A stretch of 64,000 nucleotides of DNA from Anabaenopsis elenkinii CCIBt3563 (lineage in GTDB: Bacteria > Cyanobacteriota > Cyanobacteriia > Cyanobacteriales > Nostocaceae), in the NCBI RefSeq assembly GCF_015245355.1, contig NZ_CP063311.1, positions 1,199,313 to 1,263,312 of the forward strand, given 5' to 3'. The translations under genes were made by a program, and so were the position numbers. Positions 44,591-55,164 of this stretch are shown here, one piece after another. Each line of letters opens with the position of its first letter. The stretch's first letter is position 1. A model generated the notes under the pieces. That model had not been told where the DNA came from. It made no database searches and worked only from the letters and a program-made list of their open reading frames with translations.

Positions 44591-44772
44591 AGAGGATGTT
44601 TGATAAGTTTTCCACAGGTAATTTTTATCTTAGGAAACAGGGAACAGGGAACAGGGAACACACCTAACACACAAAAAACAATCAAATCCAGTCTCCTCCC
44701 CTTACAAGGGGAGGGTTAGGATGGGGTCAAATAATATTCGATACACTAATCATGACTTTCCAAACATCCTCT
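44591..44772 (+). repeat. MITE-like repeat, copy 3 (internally deleted)
   Basis: 182 bp with the same ends as copies 1 and 2 (AGAGGATGTTTG / CAAACATCCTCT), a short heptad run and the GGGAGGGTTAGGATGGGGTCAA segment. The central 230 bp with the GACAAGGTG repeats is missing. Orientation equals copy 1. It sits 27 bases past the amidase stop. Confidence 0.8.
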
Positions 44773-44967
44773 AATTGCACCGGCGAAATATCTAACTGTT
44801 GGTTGAAGGTAGAAATTAAGGTTGACATTTGGGTAAATTCCTCTTCAAATTTACCGGTAGTTTATACTAGATGAAAGGATAATTAACCACAGATGCACAC
44901 AAAAGAAAAAAAGTTAAATCAATGGAATTTAAGGATTTTATCGAGCAATTGAGCGCACCTAAAGTTA
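44773..44967. other. Intergenic remainder after MITE copy 3
   Basis: AT-rich sequence between the repeat and the cupin gene stop. No gene or clear terminator is visible. Confidence 0.4.
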
Positions 44968-45309
44968 TTATTTATCTAATACTTTGTCGGAAAGGGTGAG
45001 TAAAAAAGCTAAATTTTCTTCTGCTTTTAAAGCATGGGGTGCATGGGCAGGCATAAAAACAAAAACTCCCGGTTCAAGTGTAATTTCTTGTCCTGCTAAG
45101 TTTAGTAAACCTTTTCCTTCTAAAACATTAATGCTAGCATTGCGAGTAGAAGTATGTTCAGAAATCTCTGTTGAGGCTGCTAAACAAAATAAGGTGTATT
45201 GACAATTTTCATCTTGAGTTATTACTTTGCTCAGAACCCCAGCACGGGGGTATTCAAGTTCTCGCAGTTGGGTAACTAAATATTCGGTAGATTTGGTTTG
45301 ATTAGTCAT
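44968..45309 (-). CDS. Small cupin-domain protein
   Basis: 113 residues from the ATG at 45309, behind CGGAAAA; a longer frame extends upstream but its hydrophobic N-terminus lacks support. A single cupin barrel: STEISEHTSTRNASINVLEGKGLLNLAGQ and LEPGVFVFMPAHAPHALKAEENLAFLL. His residues in SEHTS and PHAL may bind a metal. Reaction unknown. It lies about 105 bases downstream of the methyltransferase gene on the same strand. Confidence 0.8.
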   Translation of the reverse strand: MTNQTKSTEYLVTQLRELEYPRAGVLSKVITQDENCQYTLFCLAASTEISEHTSTRNASINVLEGKGLLNLAGQEITLEPGVFVFMPAHAPHALKAEENLAFLLTLSDKVLDK

Positions 45310-45416
45310 TTTTCCGATGTTTTGAGGATATATGGGCATAAAATAAGTGCAAAGTACACAAAGGCACAAAGGCAAAATGAAAGAGTTTGACACAATTTCA
45401 CCAACAAGTTATGCTG

Positions 45417-46193
45417 CTATTGAGCAACAGCATACAAAATGATATAGCCTAATTCCTGGCGGTATTTATGAAAGACATGACGCATTTCTAATACCCTTTG
45501 ACGGATAGATGGCTGGGTGAATATATTCCATAAAATCCCCATGGTTTCGATAATTCCTTCATCTTGCAACATCTGCCGGAAGTTCAATAAATTCATTTTT
45601 CCAGTTTGATGTTTTTCTACTTGTAATCCTGCTGTTGCACAAGCTGTTATCCATTTGTCTGCTGAAAGTGGTTTAGCATTAACGCGAATTACTTTGGATA
45701 ATTCACTACCAATTATCTTTTCTTTGTTATCAGCTAATAATTCATGGGAGAGGAACTTACCTCCCGGTTTCAGTCGGTTATGTATTCCCCTCAACAGCTT
45801 GGCTTTTCCGCTGGTAGACTGCATTGTGAGAATGGCTTCCGCTACAACATAATCAAACTTATTGGGGATGACATCCAAATGAAAAATATCACCCTCAATG
45901 ATGTCAATTTGATTTTCTAAGCCAGCCAGGCGAATGTTTTCCCGCGCCCGAATTACGCTATTAGGATTTTTTTCGATCCCCACTACTCTCACATGGTAGC
46001 GTTGCGCTAAGGATATAGCACTGTATCCAAAGCTAGAAGCTAACTCTAAAACTGTTTCACCCGGCTGAAAATTCGCCCATTCACATAATTTTTCTGTCCC
46101 TATTCGTCCGCCGGGACGCAGATATTTTTTACCTGCTTCGGCTAACACTTCGTGTCCGGAAGCGTTTGGGAATTTGAGGGTAGTTTTGGTCAT
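45417..46193 (-). CDS. Class I SAM-dependent methyltransferase
   Basis: 258 residues. The SAM-binding motif VLELASSFGYSAISLAQ, the acidic strand-2 end VVGIEKN, IIEGDIFHLD and the LKPGGKFLSHELL post-motif are clear. The substrate is unknown; the fold resembles small-molecule or lipid methyltransferases. It may share a transcript with the downstream cupin gene. A GC-rich hairpin lies upstream at 46301-46324. Confidence 0.88.
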   Translation of the reverse strand: MTKTTLKFPNASGHEVLAEAGKKYLRPGGRIGTEKLCEWANFQPGETVLELASSFGYSAISLAQRYHVRVVGIEKNPNSVIRARENIRLAGLENQIDIIEGDIFHLDVIPNKFDYVVAEAILTMQSTSGKAKLLRGIHNRLKPGGKFLSHELLADNKEKIIGSELSKVIRVNAKPLSADKWITACATAGLQVEKHQTGKMNLLNFRQMLQDEGIIETMGILWNIFTQPSIRQRVLEMRHVFHKYRQELGYIILYAVAQ

Positions 46194-46300
46194 CGGCGTG
46201 ACCCTCCGAATTCATCATACCCCTAATCTGCCATAAATATTATGATGCTGTCTTTGAGGTAGCTCAAAGAAGGGATTTTTTACAAAAATAAAAGCAAGAA

Positions 46301-46324
46301 TCCCACGCGCTTCTAGCCGTGGGA
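46301..46324. repeat. IS200/IS605-like end hairpin, second copy
   Basis: TCCCACG and CGTGGGA arms inside GAATCCCACGCGCTTCTAGC, the same layout as at 41021-41042. No transposase is near. It lies between the methyltransferase start and the ilvC stop. Confidence 0.5.
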
Positions 46325-46421
46325 GTGTCAACAGATGTGATGGGTCAGCACCCCGCCATGAAGGCAAAGTACTCAAATATTTAACAGTGTGGAGGGCTGA
46401 AGCCCTCACTACAAACCCTAA

Positions 46422-47429
<1,008 letters not shown>

Positions 47430-47617
47430 TCAGCAGCATTGTCATTAATTAGCAGGCTTTTGATTGTACCTTAAATTGAGTAACTACAGACAGATCAATT
47501 TATGGACTTGCGTCTGTTTCCTAGGCTCACTGTGCGATCGCCCCACTATCCCTGAAATTTCCATGACAATGCATTTCACCCCAGGGACAGGCAAAATGTT
47601 TGATAGCCCCAGACTGT

Positions 47618-49225
47618 TTAGAAACTAAACCTAGTCCGTAAAACTCCCACCCAGAGGGTCTCATTATCATTATTATGTTCTGGATTGAGAATCACCATCA
47701 AACCAGGGGTAACATCGATATTTTGCGCCACCCGATAACGATAGAAACCTTCTATATGGTAAGAAGTATCTCGGTTTTCACGGTCCGCCACATCATTGCT
47801 AGTCACCTTAGGAGGCATACCAAATACAAAACCAGCTAAGTTACCTTTCTTACCTAAATCCGGGAAAGCTAAAGTTACCGCCCAGTTCCAAATATCTGCT
47901 TTCCTACCTGCATTACTACCTGCTACAGCTTCCGCTTGAGTGTAACCACCCCAACCGGAAACAGTGAAATTAGGACTCACTCGGTAACTAGCTTGTACAC
48001 CGTAAGCATTAGCTGAAGTAGCAGAATCATCTGCAAAAGGTTGCCTAGCAAAACCACTACCAATACCACCAGTTAAATTGACAGCGCGACTAGGTGCGTA
48101 ATAGTTCACATAAGTTAAACCCAAACCCACATTCCTACTAGGTTGGAAGGTTAGTTGTGATTGTATAGCTTGTTGACCATCGAACAGTCCTCTTTTGTCA
48201 CTGGGATCATTAGCATTTCTAGCCCGATATGCCAAAGAAACCGCTACACTATTACTGAGTCTATGATTGACCGCCACTCCTGGACCTTCAGCTAGGCGGT
48301 AAATGGAATGAAACCTCCCAAAGCGGGAAATAGAACCAGTACCACCACCTTGCAATAAAGTATTGAAGGTGCTTTGAACAACATTATCAGAGCCAAATCC
48401 ATTGGCAATTAACCAAGCTGTGGTGTTTTTACCAACTGGAAAGCGATAGAAAAAGTCATCAATTACTAAGTTGTTACCATTAGTCGTAAAGGTATCAAAT
48501 CCCAAACGAGTCATGTCAGTACCAGTAGGACTACCAGAGTTAAATCGTGAGATATTACCAGACTGCAGCCGCACTCGTAAACGATCCCTACCTGTAAAGC
48601 TACTGTCAAAATTCAGACGCACCCGATTAGCTAGAATCGGGTTCACATCGTCACCTCTTTCACCACCAAATACATCGGCTACAGCAAAAATCGCCTCCCC
48701 ACTCAGTTTTGTGGTTGTGGAAAATTGATTCCCTTCCAGTTGAGCAGTTCTAGCTTCTAAAGTATCCACTCGACCGCGTAAAGTAGCTAATTCTGCGGAA
48801 AACTCTTCTTGTAACCTCTGCAAAGTGATTAAATCACTGCGAGTAATCACATCAGCGGTGGCTGTAGCAATCAGTTCATTAACTCGGTCTAAACAGGCAT
48901 TCAAAGCAGCCGCAAACTCATAGCGGGTGAGGGTGCGATTACCGCGAAATGTGTTATCAGGGTAACCAGAAATACAACCATAACGTTGGATAAGAGACTG
49001 TACAGCCTGAAACGCCCAATCTGTAGGTCTTATGTCTGATAGTTGGGAAACATTAGTAACTTGACCTAGATCACCAGTAATACTGCTGGTTTGAGCGATA
49101 TATGTTTCTACCGAATTTACTTGCTGATCTATGACTTCAGTGGCTGATACTGCAGTTCCCAGAAGTACCTGTCCTGTCACGGTTACAGAGGTTAGCAGCC
49201 ATAAATAAACTTTATTTGACAACAT
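47618..49225 (-). CDS. Iron-uptake porin (SLH + OprB-like)
   Basis: 535 residues: signal peptide (to about 28), an SLH domain (about 60-120; DIRPTDWAFQAVQSLIQRYGCISGYPDNTF ... LTRYEFAAALNACLD), a coiled coil (about 130-165), then a 16-18-strand type beta-barrel ending in F. The SLH/OprB porins of cyanobacteria anchor to peptidoglycan and some move inorganic ions, including iron. The divergent ferric-iron ABC genes support an iron role here. Confidence 0.9.
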   Translation of the reverse strand: MLSNKVYLWLLTSVTVTGQVLLGTAVSATEVIDQQVNSVETYIAQTSSITGDLGQVTNVSQLSDIRPTDWAFQAVQSLIQRYGCISGYPDNTFRGNRTLTRYEFAAALNACLDRVNELIATATADVITRSDLITLQRLQEEFSAELATLRGRVDTLEARTAQLEGNQFSTTTKLSGEAIFAVADVFGGERGDDVNPILANRVRLNFDSSFTGRDRLRVRLQSGNISRFNSGSPTGTDMTRLGFDTFTTNGNNLVIDDFFYRFPVGKNTTAWLIANGFGSDNVVQSTFNTLLQGGGTGSISRFGRFHSIYRLAEGPGVAVNHRLSNSVAVSLAYRARNANDPSDKRGLFDGQQAIQSQLTFQPSRNVGLGLTYVNYYAPSRAVNLTGGIGSGFARQPFADDSATSANAYGVQASYRVSPNFTVSGWGGYTQAEAVAGSNAGRKADIWNWAVTLAFPDLGKKGNLAGFVFGMPPKVTSNDVADRENRDTSYHIEGFYRYRVAQNIDVTPGLMVILNPEHNNDNETLWVGVLRTRFSF

Positions 49226-49502
49226 CTTTCTTCTTCACACCACGTAGTTATTAGAGAATAATTCCTATGTGAATCTAATTGCTTTTAGAGCAAAATTCTG
49301 ATTTAATAGAAATTACTCTCAAGTATTGATGGAAACATAATTTACAAGTATTGTCAATAATATGAACTAAAAAAACACAGCATTACCGCAAAATCAGTCA
49401 TCTTTGCATCCAATTGGTAGGAGGAGGACAATTTTTGTCTCAGCTGACTATACCAGTTGATTTTTTGATGAAAATCTGTAATAGTTCCGATTTAGGGAAA
49501 GC

Positions 49503-50528
49503 ATGAAACGTCGCCAATTTATTTATTTAGGAATAGCAACTGCTAGCGCTGGATTAGTAGTTGCTTGTAATGGGAATTCTGATCAAGGTGCCACACAGCT
49601 AGAGTCAGAATTAGTAATTTACTCAGGACGCAACGAAAAACTCATCGGTGAATTAATCAAGCAATTTGAACAAGAAACTAATGCTAAAATTCAAGTCCGT
49701 TATGGTGATACGGCTGAATTAGCATCAGCAATTTTGGAAGAAGGTACAAATAGTCCCGCAGATGTATTTTTTGGTCAAGATGCAGGCGCTCTCGGAGCGC
49801 TGCAAAAAGCCGGTAGAGCCGTAAAATTACCCGACTCCCTGCTAAATAAGGTCGATAGTGCTTACCGTTCTCCAGAGGGTAAATGGGTAGGTGTTACTGG
49901 TCGAGTCCGTACGGTAGATTACAATACTAATTTAGTAAAAACAGAGGAATTACCATCCTCAATTTTTGGCTTTACTGACCGGAAATGGAGAGGTAAAATC
50001 GCCTGGGCACCTACCAATGGTTCGTTTCAATCCTTTGTAACCGGGTTACGGGTTACCGAAGGAGATGAGAGAGCTAAGGAATGGTTAAGAGGTATTAGGG
50101 CTAACCAGCCAAAGGTGTATCCTAATAACACATCAATAGTGGAAGCTTTAGGTCGTGGTGAAGTAGCTGTAGGATTTGTTAACCATTACTATTTGGAAAG
50201 GATTAAACAAGATAATCCTCAAGTTCCAGTGGCACATCATTTTACTAAAGATGTTGGGTCTTTAGTCAATGTCGCCGGCGTAGCAATTCTCAACACTGCC
50301 AAGCATCCTAATATAGCTCAAAGGTTTACAGAATTTTTGCTCAGTCAAGATGCTCAAAACTATTTTGCTAATCAAACTTATGAGTATCCTCTGGTTTCGG
50401 GAATTTCTACCCCAGGGAATTTGATATCGCTGACTGAAATTCGCCAACAAAATAAAAAAATTGATTTGAGTAACCTCAATGATTTGGAGAAAACACTACA
50501 AATCATGCAGGAAGTAGCAGTCATTTAA
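49503..50528 (+). CDS. futA: Fe(III) ABC transporter substrate-binding lipoprotein 1
   Basis: 341 residues. A twin-arginine-like start (MKRRQFIYLG) and a lipobox VVAC at about 19-22 predict a lipoprotein. The mature part is a FutA/IdiA-type ferric-binding protein (VIYSGRNEKLIGELI, VRYGDTAELASAILEEG, FFGQDAGALGAL, WAPTNGSFQSFVT, FVNHYYLE with the paired Tyr). It delivers iron to FutB/FutC. A close paralogue follows 154 bases downstream, suggesting a tandem duplication. Confidence 0.93.
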   Translation: MKRRQFIYLGIATASAGLVVACNGNSDQGATQLESELVIYSGRNEKLIGELIKQFEQETNAKIQVRYGDTAELASAILEEGTNSPADVFFGQDAGALGALQKAGRAVKLPDSLLNKVDSAYRSPEGKWVGVTGRVRTVDYNTNLVKTEELPSSIFGFTDRKWRGKIAWAPTNGSFQSFVTGLRVTEGDERAKEWLRGIRANQPKVYPNNTSIVEALGRGEVAVGFVNHYYLERIKQDNPQVPVAHHFTKDVGSLVNVAGVAILNTAKHPNIAQRFTEFLLSQDAQNYFANQTYEYPLVSGISTPGNLISLTEIRQQNKKIDLSNLNDLEKTLQIMQEVAVI

Positions 50529-50682
50529 GCTGCTCTGGCTCTTGGTTAGCTCACACCAGCAGAACCCGCTCAAAAAAACTTGAGAATTCTTCTTGCTTAC
50601 TAGGACTACTTAATGATAATAGTTATAAGTAGTCAAATCTATTGCCAAATATTTCTGTTAAGGAAAAATCGAGGGTAAACAA

Positions 50683-51693
50683 TTGAAAACTTTGTCATTA
50701 AAGCAAGTTTCAGCCGGAGCTGTAGCTTTCATGCTCAGCTGGGGAGTTGGTCTGAGTGTCAATGCACAGACAAGAACTATCACTATTTATTCAGGTAGAG
50801 GAGAAAGACTGATTTCCCCCTTACTGGAACAAGCCCAAAAAGACTTGGGTATGAATATCCAAGTGCGTTATGGTGATACTGCAGAGTTGGCTATTGCTCT
50901 TGTAGAAGAAGGTAAAAATACCCGTGCTGACTTATTTTTTGCTCAAGATGCAGGTGCTTTAGGCGCGTTAGAAAGACGCAAGCTAACCACAACTATTTCA
51001 CCTAACTTGCTCAACCAAGTAGACCCTCGCTTTCGTTCTCCCCGGGGACATTGGATGGGTATTTCTGGACGGGCGCGTGTATTAAACTATAATACGAATC
51101 GCGTCAGACAGAATGAACTACCAAATTCTATCTGGGACTTAACCAGACCACAATGGCGCGGTAGAGTTGCTTGGGCCCCTACTAACGGCTCATTCCAATC
51201 ATTTGTCACCGCCATGCGCACCCTGGAAGGAGAACCCAGAACTCTGCAATGGTTACGAGCTATGAGAGCCAATGGCGCAAAAGTTTACCGCAACAATACT
51301 ACAATTGTCGAAGCCATAGGACGCGGAGAAGCTGACATCGGTCTCACGAATAATTACTACTTAGCTAACTTCAAAAACACTAATCCTAATTTCCCTGTGG
51401 CGGCTCACTACACTAATAAAGACGCCGGATCGATGATTAACATCGCAGGTGTGGCAATTATGAACTCTACTGGGCAAAAAGCCGAAGTCGAAAGATTTAT
51501 TGGCTACCTGCTCAGACAAAGTTCACAAACATACTTTGCTACACAAACAAATGAATATCCTTTAGTCAAAGGAGTAGCAGGGCCAGCAAATCAAGTACCA
51601 TTAAGTCAGATTCAGGGGCCAAATATTAACCTGACTAATTTACAAGATTTAGAAGGAACCTTAGAATTGCTACAAGAGGCAGGAGTTTTGTAA
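50683..51693 (+). CDS. futA: Fe(III) ABC transporter substrate-binding protein 2
   Basis: 336 residues from a TTG start, with GAGGG seven bases upstream. A Sec signal peptide ends at VNAQ, with no lipobox, so it is soluble in the periplasm, unlike paralogue 1. The same family motifs are kept (TIYSGRGERLISPLL, VRYGDTAELAIALVEEG, FFAQDAGALGAL, WAPTNGSFQSFVTAM, TNNYYLANF). It is three bases upstream of the permease start, so it is translationally close to futB. Confidence 0.93.
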   Translation: MKTLSLKQVSAGAVAFMLSWGVGLSVNAQTRTITIYSGRGERLISPLLEQAQKDLGMNIQVRYGDTAELAIALVEEGKNTRADLFFAQDAGALGALERRKLTTTISPNLLNQVDPRFRSPRGHWMGISGRARVLNYNTNRVRQNELPNSIWDLTRPQWRGRVAWAPTNGSFQSFVTAMRTLEGEPRTLQWLRAMRANGAKVYRNNTTIVEAIGRGEADIGLTNNYYLANFKNTNPNFPVAAHYTNKDAGSMINIAGVAIMNSTGQKAEVERFIGYLLRQSSQTYFATQTNEYPLVKGVAGPANQVPLSQIQGPNINLTNLQDLEGTLELLQEAGVL

Positions 51694-51696
51694 AAG

Positions 51697-53316
51697 TTGA
51701 AATCATCGGTTCGCCCTCCATTATTTCTTATATTAGCGGCGGCGGTGGTAGCTGTGGCTATTACCCTACCGTTAGTATATTTAGTGATTCGCGCAGTCGG
51801 TATTGGTGGGGATGAGTTTTGGGCATTAATCACTCGTCCCCGTAATATTGATGTATTTTTACAGAGTGCTGCTATGGCGGCAACAGTAACTGTATTTTCC
51901 GCACTGATTGCTGTGCCATTAGCTTTTTTAACAGTGCGCACAGACCTACCAGGACGTAAATTTTGGCTAGTAGCCACTACATTACCTTTGGCAGTTCCTA
52001 GCTATGTGGGCAGTTTTGCTTTGATTGCCACCTTAGCACCCAGAGGCAGTTTTTTACAAATATTACTAGAACCTTTGGGAGTAGAAGAGTTACCTTCTAT
52101 TTATGGTTTTCCCGGAGCAGTTTTAGCAATTACTTTGTTTACTTACCCTTATTTACTCCTGAGTATACGTTCAGGACTACAAGGTATAGACCCTTCGATA
52201 GAAGAAGCTGGGCGCAGTCTAGGTTATAGCAGTAAAGAAACCTTTTTTAAGGTGGTTTTACCTCAGCTGCGACCATCAATGATTGCAGGTGGTTTGTTAG
52301 TAGCTTTGTATGCATTGCGCGACTTCGGTACACCTTCATTGATGCGGTTTGACTCCTTTACAAGAGTAATTTTTATCCAATACAAAGCTAGCTTTAACCG
52401 CAATACAGCCGCAGTGTTATCTTTAATGTTGGTAACACTGGTACTTTTTATTTTATGGCTAGAATATCGGATGCGATCGCGGGCTGCATATTACACACGT
52501 GGTTCCGCCTCTCTGCGCCCGCCCAAAATTGTCAAATTAGGAATTTGGAAATGGCCAGCCCTGGGCTTCTGCCTACTGATAACTAGCTTCGGCGTAGTGT
52601 TACCAGTAGGTATCACCTTATTTTGGCTAATTCGGGGACTCAACACCGGTTATAACTTCCCCAACTTGCTACCCATTATCCTCAATTCTATTTTAGCCTC
52701 TGGATTAGCAGCGATCGCCGCCATCATCTTTGCCCTACCCATAGCAATTTTATCAGTGAGATTCCCCACGAAAATCACCGCCATCATTGAACGGTGCTCA
52801 TACATTAGTTTTGGTCTACCAGGAATAGTCATCGCTTTATCATTGGTATTTTTTGGGGCTAATTACTTACCTTTGATCTATCAAACCTTGCCAATGTTAA
52901 TATTTGCCTATTTAGTTTTATTTCTACCCCAATCAGTGGGAGCTATCCGCAGCAGTCTGTTACAAGTAAATCCCCAGATTGAAGAATCAGCACGTAGCTT
53001 AGGTAGAAATTCTTGGCAAACCTTAAAAGAAATCACCTTTCCTCTAGTGAGACCTGGTGTACTTAGTGGTGCAGTATTAGTATTTCTCACAGCCATTAAA
53101 GAACTCCCCGCCACCATGCTGCTGTCACCCATAGGCTTCAGAACCCTAGCCACACACATTTGGCAAGCCACAGAAAACGTAGATTTTGCCGATGCGGCCG
53201 CCGCCTCCCTGACTATGCTGCTAGTTTCCATGGGTTCAACCTTCTTAGTGCTATCTCAAGAAAACATTAAACAAGAGAAAACCACACCCAAAACAGAAAC
53301 TCCCGCCAAATTTTAA
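51697..53316 (+). CDS. futB: Fe(III) ABC transporter permease
   Basis: 539 residues from a TTG start three bases after the second binding-protein gene. About 12 membrane helices in two similar halves, each with an EAA-type loop (IEEAGRSLGYSSKETFFKVVLPQLRPS and IEESARSLGRNSWQTLKEITFPLVRPG). This is the fused FbpB/FutB permease of ferric-iron importers. A ribosome site AGGAG lies 11 bases upstream, rather far; coupling to the upstream gene is likely. Confidence 0.93.
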   Translation: MKSSVRPPLFLILAAAVVAVAITLPLVYLVIRAVGIGGDEFWALITRPRNIDVFLQSAAMAATVTVFSALIAVPLAFLTVRTDLPGRKFWLVATTLPLAVPSYVGSFALIATLAPRGSFLQILLEPLGVEELPSIYGFPGAVLAITLFTYPYLLLSIRSGLQGIDPSIEEAGRSLGYSSKETFFKVVLPQLRPSMIAGGLLVALYALRDFGTPSLMRFDSFTRVIFIQYKASFNRNTAAVLSLMLVTLVLFILWLEYRMRSRAAYYTRGSASLRPPKIVKLGIWKWPALGFCLLITSFGVVLPVGITLFWLIRGLNTGYNFPNLLPIILNSILASGLAAIAAIIFALPIAILSVRFPTKITAIIERCSYISFGLPGIVIALSLVFFGANYLPLIYQTLPMLIFAYLVLFLPQSVGAIRSSLLQVNPQIEESARSLGRNSWQTLKEITFPLVRPGVLSGAVLVFLTAIKELPATMLLSPIGFRTLATHIWQATENVDFADAAAASLTMLLVSMGSTFLVLSQENIKQEKTTPKTETPAKF

Positions 53317-53349
53317 TTACTCATCGCATTATTTCCTCTGTGAGCTACT

Positions 53350-54390
53350 ATGAAACCCCCGATTGTCCAATTACAGAATGTTACCAAGCAGTTTTCTGCA
53401 AATGTCCCTCCCGCCGTCAATAACGTATCCTTAACCCTCCAACAAGGGGATATATTGGGATTGCTCGGCCCATCTGGTTGCGGTAAAACTACCCTGTTGC
53501 GGATGATAGCCGGCTTTGAAAACCTGCAAGCAGGAAAAATTGAAATTGGCGGTAAAATAGTTTGCGATCGTTCTATTTCCGTCCCAGCCGAACAGCGTGA
53601 TATTGGCATTGTCTTTCAAGACTACGCCCTATTTCCCCATTTAAACGTCGCCGAAAATGTCGCCTTTGGCTTAAAAAATGCCTCAAAACAGCAAATACAA
53701 AAACGTATCAACGAAGTCCTAGAACTAGTCAACCTGCAAGGCTTAGAAAAACGTTACCCTTACGAACTCTCAGGGGGACAGCAGCAACGAGTCGCCCTCG
53801 CCCGCGCCTTAGCACCCCAACCTCAACTCATGCTGTTAGATGAACCCTTAAGCAACCTAGATATACAAGTGCGGTTGCGCTTGCGGGAAGAAATTCGCGA
53901 CATCCTCAAAGCCGCAGGTACTTCAGCCATTTTTGTTACCCATGACCAAGAAGAAGCGCTAGCAATTTCCGATTTAGTCGGTGTCATGAGACAAGGACAT
54001 TTAGAACAAATAGGCACACCAGAAGAAATTTACACTCATCCTGCATCCAGGTTTGTCGCTGAATTTGTCACCCAGGCTAACTTCCTTCCCGCCCGTCGTC
54101 AAGGTAATATTTGGCAAACCGAAGTAGGTAATTTTGAATTACCAGTTAACCTCAGCAACGATACGGGTGAAATTATGATCCGTCAGGAAGGCTTAAGATT
54201 AGAACCAGCCACTGATTCGGCTGTATTTATTCACAGCCGCAGATTTTTAGGGCGGGAGTATCTCTATTGTTTAAAAACCGCCTCTGGGAAAGAAATTCAT
54301 GCTCGCACCATCGCTGATATCCCCCTACCCATCGGCGCACGGGTACAATTATCTGTCCCCAATGATACTGTTCAGGTTTTCACACCATAG
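53350..54390 (+). CDS. futC: Fe(III) ABC transporter ATPase
   Basis: 346 residues. Walker A GPSGCGKTT, Q-loop VFQDYALFPH, signature LSGGQQQR, Walker B LMLLDEPLSNLD and H-loop THDQEEA, followed by a C-terminal TOBE-like regulatory domain (about 250-346). It powers FutB. It is 33 bases downstream of futB and completes a binding protein, binding protein, permease, ATPase operon. Confidence 0.95.
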   Translation: MKPPIVQLQNVTKQFSANVPPAVNNVSLTLQQGDILGLLGPSGCGKTTLLRMIAGFENLQAGKIEIGGKIVCDRSISVPAEQRDIGIVFQDYALFPHLNVAENVAFGLKNASKQQIQKRINEVLELVNLQGLEKRYPYELSGGQQQRVALARALAPQPQLMLLDEPLSNLDIQVRLRLREEIRDILKAAGTSAIFVTHDQEEALAISDLVGVMRQGHLEQIGTPEEIYTHPASRFVAEFVTQANFLPARRQGNIWQTEVGNFELPVNLSNDTGEIMIRQEGLRLEPATDSAVFIHSRRFLGREYLYCLKTASGKEIHARTIADIPLPIGARVQLSVPNDTVQVFTP

Positions 54391-54471
54391 ATTTTCACGT
54401 CTTAAAGGTTTATAGTTAGGGCTTGTGCCCTACTTTTATCTAATTAGTTCTTTAAGATTTGATTTCAAACC

Positions 54472-55164
54472 TTGACATTCAGACCGCCTTACCCGAACTT
54501 TCTAGAAACAGAACTACAACTACCTCAAACAAATAAAACTCAGCATTTAGTCATTGATTTATTTGCTGGTTGTGGTGGGTTAGCCCTGGGCTTTGAAGCT
54601 ACAGGTTTTCCAACAATTGGTTACGAAATTTTAGCAGATGCCTGCGCGACATATCAACATAATCTGCCGAGTGTCTGTCATCAGGTTAATTTAACACCAT
54701 TATCTGATTTAATTGAGGGAGCTACAGTTATAATTGGCGGTCCCCCTTGTCAACCCTTTAGCGTCAGTGGTCATCAATTAGGCTTAAAAGATAGTCGTGA
54801 TGGCTTCCCAACTTTTCTTGCTGCTGTTGAGCGTTATCGTCCTCAACTAGCTTTGTTTGAAAATGTCAGGGGAATGCTATTTCGTAATCAGAAATATTTT
54901 GCAGAAATTGTTTTAGCCTTAAAAAAACTTAATTACATAGTTGAATGGGAAATTTTAAACGCCGCCCACTATGGTGTACCTCAAAAACGAGAGAGACTGT
55001 TTTGTGTGGCACATAAAGGCGGGTGGGAGTGGCCGGAAAAAACACATTTATATGCACCTTACACTGCTGGGGAAGCCTTGGGAGAATTAGCATATTTAGC
55101 ACCACCTAATTCTAAATTTCTGACTCCTAGCATGGATCAATATATTAAAAAGTATGAGATATAG
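54472..55164 (+). pseudogene. C5-cytosine DNA methyltransferase, 5' part, interrupted by IS630
   Basis: 230 residues with motif I (VIDLFAGCGGLALGFE), the catalytic PCQ loop (GGPPCQPFSVSGHQ, Cys93), ENV (motif VI, 130-132) and QKRERLF (motif VIII). The frame then runs into the insertion sequence and stops at TAG 55162-55164. The missing C-terminal part continues in frame at 56134. The start is TTG without a clear ribosome site, so the true start is uncertain. The break lies in the variable target-recognition region, so neither half should be active. No restriction gene is adjacent. Confidence 0.9.

Noticed and set aside
49226..49502. Fur box between the porin and ferric-binding protein genes
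   Set aside because: AGAGAATAATTCC near 49252 is AT-rich and partly symmetric, but it does not match a Fur box well enough to call by eye.
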